A DNA stretch of 64,000 nt from Bradyrhizobium sp. CCBAU 53421 (GTDB taxonomy: Bacteria > Pseudomonadota > Alphaproteobacteria > Rhizobiales > Xanthobacteraceae). A model generated the notes under the pieces. That model saw only the letters and a program-made list of their open reading frames with translations, was not told the DNA's origin and made no database searches. Positions within the stretch are counted from its first letter, which is position 1, and every line of letters starts with the position of its first letter. Shown in pieces: positions 34,432 through 40,683 of the stretch. The stretch is from assembly GCF_015291625.1 (NCBI RefSeq), contig NZ_CP030047.1, positions 2,232,001 through 2,296,000 on the forward strand, given 5' to 3'. Both the position numbers and the translations under genes were made by a program.

Positions 34432-36063
34432 ATGAAGTACGTCATTGCAGTGTCGGGACCGGTCGCTGTTGGCAAGACCGCTCTAACCAAAGAAATCGAA
34501 CACCGTTTCGCGACACATCGTATCTCGACACGCCAGTTCCTGCTCGCGGAGGGCGCGAGCGACGACCGCGCCTCGTTGATCGAGAAGGGAAAGGAATTGG
34601 ACCAACTGACCGACGGCACTTGGGTGCGCGACAAGTGTGCTCCGATCGTCGCTCAGTATGGAGCGACCGTTGACGTCGTCCTAGTCGATGCCGTGCGAAC
34701 CGAGCGCCAAGTGCATCATCTGCGGCAGGCATACGGTCGCCGGTTCGTCCATATCCATCTCACAGCCAATCCTGACACGGTCAGGAAACGGTACGAGAGC
34801 CGGGCGGCGGTCAGCGATACGGTTGCTTACGACGTGGTGCGAGCCGACTCCACTGAGAGCGGGGTGTGGCAGCTTGACAAAATCGCTGATCGTGTCGTGG
34901 TCAACGAGCGTTGCGAGCCTCCGTCGCTGCTGGCGCTGGCTATCTCAGGGCTGAGCTTATTTCCGTTGAGTTCGATCCCGCTCGTCGACGTGATCATCAG
35001 CGCTCAGTACGGTAGCGAGGGAAAAGGCCAAATCTGCGCTTATCTTGCTGAAGACTATTCCTACTTGGTACGGGTCGGAGGCCCGAATGCCGGACATCAG
35101 GTTGCCGACCCGAGATACAACTACCGTCAACTGCCTTCGGGCACTGGCTCCAATCCAGCTGCCAAGATTCTGATCGCCGCCGGTTCTACCATCCAGCCCG
35201 ATCTAATCCTGAAGGAGATGAAGGATCTCGGCGTCGAGAAGCGCCGCATCATCATCGACGAACAGGCGTTAGTCATCGATCAATGGGACCGTGACTTCGA
35301 AGACAAGACGGGTGGTGTCGCAACTATCGGATCGACCAAGCAGGGCGCCGGTGCGGCTCTGGCGCGCAAGATCCTCAACCGGGGAAACACACCCGTCTTC
35401 GGCGGCCCTGTATGTCTCGCAAAGGATCATCCCGTTCTCCAACCCTATGTCGGTTCGGTTGCTCGCGAGCTTGAGGATGCTTACGCGGTTGGCGGCCGCG
35501 TGATGCTCGAAGGGACGCAAGGCACATGGCTAAGCCTGCACCATGGACAGTATCCCAACGTCACAGCGCGCGAAACGACGGCAGCGGGCTGTCTAGCCGA
35601 TGCCGGCATCGCGCCCGCCCGCGCAAGGCGTATCGTGATGGTGACCAGACGCTATCCGATCCGCGTGGGAGGTAAATCCGGCCCGATGGGCGTCGCCGAT
35701 CACACTGGCAAAGCCGAGGGCATCGAAATCGACTTCGAGACGGTCGCAGCACGCTCCGGATTGCCGATCGACGAAATCAAGCCAGCCGAACACGGCTCGG
35801 TCTCTCGAAACCTCCGTAGAATCGCGGAATTCGATTGGGAGCAAGTGCGTCGGTCGGCAGTTCTGAACGGCGCGACCGACGTCGCGCTGACTTTTTCTGA
35901 CTATATTGCAGCATCGAACAGGCAAGCGACGCGCTTCGAACAGTTGACGGATGAGACGCGAGCATTCATCGCCGAGCTTGAGCGCGTCACGAACGCTCCC
36001 GTTTCGTTGATTTCTACGCGCTTCGACCGCTTTGGGGTAATTGATCGCAGGAGCTGGCGTTGA
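34432..36063 (+). CDS. P-loop nucleotide kinase fused to PurZ-like adenylosuccinate synthetase
   Basis: 543 residues, two domains. Residues 1-170 are a P-loop kinase: Walker A GPVAVGKT (9-16), VVLVDAVRTERQ (Walker B-like, as in dNMP/dephospho-CoA kinases) and an Arg-rich lid (DTVRKRYESR). Residues about 185-543 are a PurA fold: QYGSEGKGQ (phosphate loop, 192-200), GGPNAGHQV, EGTQGTWLSLHHGQYPNVT and the ending STRFDRFG. PurA has GDEGKG with catalytic Asp; here it is Ser195, the change reported for phage PurZ, which uses dGMP to make the 2-aminoadenine precursor. The IMP-binding TTGRGIG block is altered (GSTKQGAGAA). ATG 34432 follows AAGGTGAG. It heads a pair with the DUF7002-like gene. A dGMP/GMP-dependent synthetase is inferred, not shown. 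Confidence 0.8.
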   Translation: MKYVIAVSGPVAVGKTALTKEIEHRFATHRISTRQFLLAEGASDDRASLIEKGKELDQLTDGTWVRDKCAPIVAQYGATVDVVLVDAVRTERQVHHLRQAYGRRFVHIHLTANPDTVRKRYESRAAVSDTVAYDVVRADSTESGVWQLDKIADRVVVNERCEPPSLLALAISGLSLFPLSSIPLVDVIISAQYGSEGKGQICAYLAEDYSYLVRVGGPNAGHQVADPRYNYRQLPSGTGSNPAAKILIAAGSTIQPDLILKEMKDLGVEKRRIIIDEQALVIDQWDRDFEDKTGGVATIGSTKQGAGAALARKILNRGNTPVFGGPVCLAKDHPVLQPYVGSVARELEDAYAVGGRVMLEGTQGTWLSLHHGQYPNVTARETTAAGCLADAGIAPARARRIVMVTRRYPIRVGGKSGPMGVADHTGKAEGIEIDFETVAARSGLPIDEIKPAEHGSVSRNLRRIAEFDWEQVRRSAVLNGATDVALTFSDYIAASNRQATRFEQLTDETRAFIAELERVTNAPVSLISTRFDRFGVIDRRSWR

Positions 36064-36749
36064 AAGAAGCGGACCTACTCGAGCAATTCCCGCGGCTCTG
36101 GCACATGGCGGAAGACGGCAGTTGGGACTCAATTAGGAAGCATGGCCTGTTGAGCACATCTAAATTGCTCGACCTGCACAAAGTAACTGGCGACGAACGC
36201 TTCGCCCTAGAATCCCAGAGACGACCGAAGTCGGTCAAGATCACCGCGAATGGCCGAGAAGTGGCCACAGTGCGCGACAACATACCGATGCGGGATTCGC
36301 AATTGGCCAAGTGCCTCGCGCCCAACATCACGCCCAAAGAATGGTTCGAACTCCTCAACAAGCGAGCGTTCTTCTGGCTTTCGCGCGATCGCTTGAGAAC
36401 GCTATTGAACGCCAAGGCCTATCGAGGCCGACCGCAAACGGTCCTCACGGTCGATACTGCAAAGCTGGTGAACGCCCACCGCGACCGAATCCAGTTGAGT
36501 CCGATCAACAGCGGAGCCACATTGTATAATCCTCAACCCCGCGGCCATGACACCTTCAAGAGCATCGCCGACTATCCATTCGACGAACGCAGAAAGACCC
36601 GCAAGATAATGGATAGCATCGCTGAACTCGTGGTGATCGACGGCGTCCCAGACGTCAAGAACCATCTTGTTGCGGTGCACGCCGTGGACAAGGGTGTTGC
36701 AACGGAGCTGTGGCGCTGTCCTGGAACGGCTGAGGATGATGGTCCTTAG
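36060..36749 (+). CDS. DUF7002-like protein, possible ADP-ribosyltransferase fold
   Basis: 229 residues starting with TTG inside the previous stop (TTGA overlap; GGAG upstream), so coupled to the kinase-PurZ gene. The opening LWHMAEDGSWDSIRKHGLLSTSKLLDL and later RAFFWLSRDRLRTLLNAKAY, VLTVDTAKLV and LSPINSGAT form the DUF7002 pattern. The H-x-A...I-x-x-x-GLLS start followed by a FFWLS strand recalls the first two strands of DarT/DUF4433-type ADP-ribosyltransferases, which modify DNA or nucleotides. That resemblance is by pattern only. No signal peptide. Confidence 0.6.
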   Translation: MKEADLLEQFPRLWHMAEDGSWDSIRKHGLLSTSKLLDLHKVTGDERFALESQRRPKSVKITANGREVATVRDNIPMRDSQLAKCLAPNITPKEWFELLNKRAFFWLSRDRLRTLLNAKAYRGRPQTVLTVDTAKLVNAHRDRIQLSPINSGATLYNPQPRGHDTFKSIADYPFDERRKTRKIMDSIAELVVIDGVPDVKNHLVAVHAVDKGVATELWRCPGTAEDDGP

Positions 36750-36751
36750 GG

Positions 36752-38128
36752 TCAGTTGGCGGAAGCCGGATCCGACGACGCGATGCGCGAAGGCCGGTTC
36801 ATCTTCCTCAACAAGTCGGCGAAGTGACTGGTGAGGCCGATCTCTCCTCGGATTCGAACTCCGACATCGTCCGGCAGCGAGTGAAGGAGCCGTCGCAGCT
36901 CTTCCAGACCTTTGGATACCTCGAACACTTCCCAACGGGATGCCTCGCCGGGAACTAGGGTCGCTGCCACGCTCGACGTGCCGCCGCGATGCAACTGCAC
37001 GATCCAAACCTTCGAACCATCATGAACCCACTCGAACCGTACGGGCCCGAGCTTGCGCATTGCGGAAAGGTACGTTTCGGCGACGTCCTCAAGGACAGAT
37101 TCCGGCATCCTCTCGGGGCTTTTCTTTCCGAGCATGAAGGCGTCGCCCTCGCCGGCAACGCCTTCAAGGATTGGCTTGCCCTCGCTGTCGGTGATCGCAG
37201 CGCCGGAGAATCTTGCGTGCACGGCCGCCTGCGATAGAACGGAGGAGATCGATGTGCCTTGAGGATCTTCGGCCGCGAGAAGGTCGAATGGGTCGAGCCA
37301 GCCTTTCGCGGTGGTGAACCGACCCGGCTCCTGCTCGCGAGGACACGTGCGTGTCCAAACCTCATGGGAGCCAGTGTCTTGGCCGAACGAGAAGGGTTTG
37401 ACCCGTCGAGAGATCACGGTGGTCCGCGGGACCCTGAGTCCCATCGCGTCCGCTATCATAAGGCCGAAGGCCTTGTCACCTATGTGTCGGCTGAACTTGT
37501 TCGGCCATGTCAATCTAGCCTGCGCCGGCGCGCGCGTCGATTTTTCATATTCCCACATCAACGTGTGGGTTCGTCGCCAGCCCCGGGGCTTCGGATGAAT
37601 ACTGAATTCGAGGCGTCCTCGGCCGGCATCGACTACTTCCGGCCGAAATCCGTAGACGGAGTTCAGAAGGGCGAGTCCCAAGTCGGTCGGCAGGGAAGCC
37701 GCGCCCTCCTTCTCGACGCAACGAGGTGTATCATCGGGCGCAAACTCGATCACGTCCCCTTGGATGACCCCGGAAACGCCCCCGTCGTTCACGTCAACGG
37801 TCTCGTTGGCTATGACGAACATCCCCTCCGAAAGAAGCCGCTCCAGCAGTGACGATGCCTCTTCGGACGATTTCAAGCCGTAGTGGAATTCGCGGCTCTG
37901 AGGGCTCTCGGGCGTGAAGCTTCGCAGGTTGATGCTGCGGTCCGAGCTCGAGGCGAGAAGCTCCACCAATGCGATGCGATTGTTGGCGAACCTATTGTTC
38001 GGATCGTAACCTGCTACGCGGCTGAACTGCTGCGCATTTTTGCCCGTATCAGGAGCGAAGCTCACGAACTGAGCGACGTTGCCGATGCGTGCGAGTTCGT
38101 CGAGCGATCGGTCCTTGCGAAAGGACAT
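36752..38128 (-). CDS. PEP/pyruvate-binding (PEP-synthase-like) protein, uncertain
   Basis: 458 residues, cytoplasmic. INLRSFTPESPQSREF, GMFVIANETVDVNDGGVSGVI and ending-region VRFEWVHDGSKVWIVQLHRGG resemble the ATP-grasp-like nucleotide-binding domain of PEP synthase/pyruvate phosphate dikinase, where VRSS, SGV and EWv.dg...lQ are the corresponding blocks. The phosphohistidine swivel domain is absent. It may activate or phosphorylate a small molecule or protein with ATP. It converges on the DUF7002 gene (2 bp between stops) and follows the HD gene (97 bp). GGGGGT precedes ATG 38128. Confidence 0.45.
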   Translation of the reverse strand: MSFRKDRSLDELARIGNVAQFVSFAPDTGKNAQQFSRVAGYDPNNRFANNRIALVELLASSSDRSINLRSFTPESPQSREFHYGLKSSEEASSLLERLLSEGMFVIANETVDVNDGGVSGVIQGDVIEFAPDDTPRCVEKEGAASLPTDLGLALLNSVYGFRPEVVDAGRGRLEFSIHPKPRGWRRTHTLMWEYEKSTRAPAQARLTWPNKFSRHIGDKAFGLMIADAMGLRVPRTTVISRRVKPFSFGQDTGSHEVWTRTCPREQEPGRFTTAKGWLDPFDLLAAEDPQGTSISSVLSQAAVHARFSGAAITDSEGKPILEGVAGEGDAFMLGKKSPERMPESVLEDVAETYLSAMRKLGPVRFEWVHDGSKVWIVQLHRGGTSSVAATLVPGEASRWEVFEVSKGLEELRRLLHSLPDDVGVRIRGEIGLTSHFADLLRKMNRPSRIASSDPASAN

Positions 38129-38225
38129 GTACTACCCCCGGAGATTGGAAATGCGCCATTTCCGCGTCCATGGCGTAGGCGAGGGATTCAGGAGAGTCCA
38201 GCAGATCGACCTCTTTTCCCCCTTT

Positions 38226-38843
38226 TCAACGCATTCCACTTCCGGGAGTAAAGGGGCTTGAAATCTCCGACGATTTGTCCCTTCGACGGTAGAGGGCGTC
38301 GAACCTCTGCAGGAATGCACGCTTGGCGTCGGTTGGAGAGAGGTTCCGGACGGTAATAGGAGCCGGATCGACGCGCTGTCCACGAATCCATCCGTCGGTG
38401 CCCTCCGGCATAATCTGCTTCTGCTCAGCGGCCAAGACCCTAAGGTCCGCTCTCTTCACTTCGGGCGGAAGCGGGTGGGTGATGCCAAAGCGATCGAAGA
38501 TCGCTCCTTCCACTTCCTTCTCGATCCTTTTAAATTCCGGCAACATCTGCTTGAGAGGACGCGTCACGTCACCAAGAAAAGCTTCCGCCGCATCGTGCAT
38601 CAGTGCCTCAAACTCGAAGCCCACCGCAGTCTCGCTGACGAGGAGGCTATGCTCCGCGACCGAGTAGAAGCTTCTGCACTGTCCGGCATACCGACATATG
38701 TGCGCCAAACCATGCGCGATGTCCTCGATGGTGAAGTCGCTTGCTTGAGGAGCGCAAAAGTCGAACCAAGCTCCACTTTGCAGCATGATGGTCGGTCCAA
38801 CCCCGACTTTCACCGCGACAACTCCGTTCTTCTTCCAAGCCAT
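38226..38843 (-). CDS. HD-domain phosphohydrolase, YfdR-like
   Basis: 205 residues from ATG 38843 (GGAGGG six bases upstream); a longer frame to 38927 is less likely. GAWFDFCAPQASDFTIEDIAHGLAHICRYAGQCRSFYSVAEHSLLVS and ALMHDAAEAFLGDVTRPLK give the H...HD...D metal site of HD nucleotidases; the order and spacing match prophage YfdR. The family removes phosphate from (deoxy)nucleotides; the phage DatZ dATPase that clears dATP in 2-aminoadenine phages is also an HD enzyme. Substrate here unproven. It is divergent from the XRE regulator. Confidence 0.75.
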   Translation of the reverse strand: MAWKKNGVVAVKVGVGPTIMLQSGAWFDFCAPQASDFTIEDIAHGLAHICRYAGQCRSFYSVAEHSLLVSETAVGFEFEALMHDAAEAFLGDVTRPLKQMLPEFKRIEKEVEGAIFDRFGITHPLPPEVKRADLRVLAAEQKQIMPEGTDGWIRGQRVDPAPITVRNLSPTDAKRAFLQRFDALYRRRDKSSEISSPFTPGSGMR

Positions 38844-38941
38844 TAGACCCTCCAATACTGGTTCCTTCGGTCCAAGTCCACTCAAGCGGTCGCGATCATC
38901 ATGCTTGAGGTTTTCGCTTGAAAACACGCGCTCATAGCATT

Positions 38942-38955
38942 ATGCAGATTTGCAT
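38942..38955. promoter_or_regulatory. palindrome ATGCAGATTTGCAT, copy 1 (candidate operator)
   Basis: ATGCA-GATT-TGCAT, at the start of the XRE gene and just upstream of the divergent HD gene start. The identical 14-mer recurs at 39119-39132. Confidence 0.55.
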
Positions 38956-39295
38956 GAAAATGACAAGCCAAGGGCAGAAATTATTCCGGAGGGACGTTGC
39001 CGCTCGGCTGTCCGCCAACGGTCTTACGATTTCTAGCATAGCGAGAAAATCAGGAGTTCATCAAAGTCAGGTTAGCCGCATTCTCGCTGGCAAGTTCACG
39101 ACCGTCAGTTCAAATGTTATGCAGATTTGCATGACTTTAGGATTGAAGGTTGACGACTATCTGATGCCTGTTGTCCCCTCGAACGCCGATCGCGAACGCA
39201 TACAGGAGGCGGCACTCTCGGCTTGGGACGGCTCTCCGGAAGATGCGCGCGCACTGAGTTCCCTTCTCCGAACTCTTTCCGGCTTTCGGAGGTAG
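38942..39295 (+). CDS. XRE-family HTH regulator
   Basis: About 117 residues with one HTH_3 domain: LFRRDVAARLSANGLTISSIARKSGVHQSQVSRILAGKFTTVSS, recognition helix VHQSQVSRIL. The C-terminal tail DYLMPVVPSN...LLRTLSGFRR is short. The start is uncertain: ATGs at 38942, 38954 and 38960 are in frame, and the first coincides with a palindrome that could be its operator. It is divergent from the HD gene, so it may control both halves of the island. Confidence 0.75.
   Translation: MQICMKMTSQGQKLFRRDVAARLSANGLTISSIARKSGVHQSQVSRILAGKFTTVSSNVMQICMTLGLKVDDYLMPVVPSNADRERIQEAALSAWDGSPEDARALSSLLRTLSGFRR
39119..39132. promoter_or_regulatory. palindrome ATGCAGATTTGCAT, copy 2 (inside XRE gene)
   Basis: Exact copy of 38942-38955, 177 bp away and in the same frame (both read MQICM). 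Two operator copies would allow looping autoregulation by the XRE protein. Confidence 0.5.
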
Positions 39296-39340
39296 TGTGT
39301 GGTGCCGTTACCGTGTTCATAGGCCGCCATGTCGCCGACA

Positions 39341-39607
39341 TCACTCCATCTCCCTCAGCAGCCTCCGCACGCCCCCCAACAACGCCCGTATCTCCCTCCG
39401 CTCCTCAATCGCTTCCCTGGTGAACAGGCCGTGCTTGCGCGCGTTCCGGTTTGCCTTCGGCGCGCCGGATCCCTGTGCGCCGCCGTGCATGCGGCAGCGC
39501 GTCTTGCCGTGCACCGCCGGCGCGCGGCAGGCGCCGCCGGGCCGGGTCTTGGCGCCGCAGCGCGGGCTCGCCCGCATCGCCCCGGTGGTTCTCACGTGAC
39601 CGCTCAT
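39341..39607 (-). CDS. HGGx-motif small protein (phage-associated type)
   Basis: 88 residues: CGAKTRPGGACRAPAVHGKTRCRMHGGAQGSGAPKANRNARKHGLFTREA. The four spaced Cys/His (C-x9-C, C-x3-H) and the HGGxxGSGAPxxNxNAxKHG run define a family frequent beside phage terminase genes and in rhizobial chromosomes. A zinc-binding or DNA-binding role is a guess. It overlaps the upstream gene by ATGA. Confidence 0.65.
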   Translation of the reverse strand: MSGHVRTTGAMRASPRCGAKTRPGGACRAPAVHGKTRCRMHGGAQGSGAPKANRNARKHGLFTREAIEERREIRALLGGVRRLLREME

Positions 39608-40263
39608 GCCTGAGCGTTTTGCCCGGCGTCGGCGGCATCGTGCCGTCGCCTGGCGTCCGCGGGCCTCAGTGCCCGCGCTGCGGCGGCCGGGGGCTGGTCG
39701 GAGACGATCACGCTCGCATGCTGGGTGACGTTGCCGACGATGGCGTTGCCGCCGTCCTCCACCTTCACGTTCTGCACAGTGATGGCGGGCTCGCGCTGGC
39801 TGCGGTAGCGGGTCAGCGCGTCGATCTGGGCGGGGAAGGTGCGGGTGAGCCGGCCGAGCGCCCGCGCGGCGCTGTCGTGCTGGGCGAGGTCGTCGGCATG
39901 CGCGAGGTGATGGGCGCAGCGCATCGCCATCACATGCACCGACACCATCTGCGCCACCAGCATGGCCTCGACGGAATCCCGCGGGCCAATGCTCTTCACC
40001 ATCGAGATCATGAAGGCGAGGTTGACCTCGCAGGGCTTGCCGCCGCTCACGCTGGCCTTGACCAGTTGCCGCAGGATGCCGTCCATCGCGTCGCGATCGG
40101 CGGCCCCCAGCGCGTTCGCCATCAGCGCTTCGCCGAGCTTCCGGTCGGGGTGGTCGATGGCGTATCCGCGCCGCGAGAGTTTTATCCGCGGCGTCGCGGT
40201 GGCCTGGCTCAGGCCGGGGGCGGCGGGCATCGTCGGCAAGGTGATGTCAGGTGCAGTCGTCAT
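39604..40263 (-). CDS. hypothetical protein, partner of the HGGx protein
   Basis: 219 residues from ATG 40263 (AAGGACC upstream; the frame is open further but without a site). The central block LGEALMANALGAADRDAMDGILRQLVKASVSGGKPCEVNLAFMISMVKSIGPRDSVEAMLVAQMV is helical; VQNVKVEDGGNAIVGNVTQ near the end is a beta motif. No domain I know. ATGA overlap with the HGGx gene shows co-translation. Confidence 0.6.
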   Translation of the reverse strand: MTTAPDITLPTMPAAPGLSQATATPRIKLSRRGYAIDHPDRKLGEALMANALGAADRDAMDGILRQLVKASVSGGKPCEVNLAFMISMVKSIGPRDSVEAMLVAQMVSVHVMAMRCAHHLAHADDLAQHDSAARALGRLTRTFPAQIDALTRYRSQREPAITVQNVKVEDGGNAIVGNVTQHASVIVSDQPPAAAARALRPADARRRHDAADAGQNAQA

Positions 40264-40405
40264 GTCGATGGTCCTTGGGGCGCGCGCGGCACGCGCGCAG
40301 GCGATCGCTCGCTGCGGGTGCCGGTACGATGTCGATGGTGGGGAGGGGTTTCGGGCGCAGGCGCAAACGTCGCACCCGTTGTTGCGGGCGAGGTGGCGCT
40401 TGCAC

Positions 40406-40514
40406 GATTTCGGAATATTGGAAAAATACCCCTGAGTTGCCCGACGTGTCAAGACGCGCTGTCGAGCGCCTGATACCGCCGGCTACTGTGCATGGGGTTG
40501 TTTTCGATATTTTG
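40406..40514. repeat. dispersed intergenic repeat (family R3), copy 2
   Basis: GATTTCGGAATATTGGAAAA to GGGGTTGTTTTCGATATTTTG, same orientation as 3582-3682. The central GAGTTGCCCGACGTGTCAAG is identical in both copies. Confidence 0.8.
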
Positions 40515-40683
40515 GTTGACGCGCCGCTGCGGCGGGGAGTTCCGCCACCGTCAGCCGCAGTCATGCCGGCAAGGCACGGGGCGATAACCGGCCGGCGGGT
40601 ATCGCGTGCGGACTGGATCATTATACTGGCCGGCACGTTGCGACCGAGGCGCGGCCTGACCGTCGGCCTGCGGAGGAGATGAG

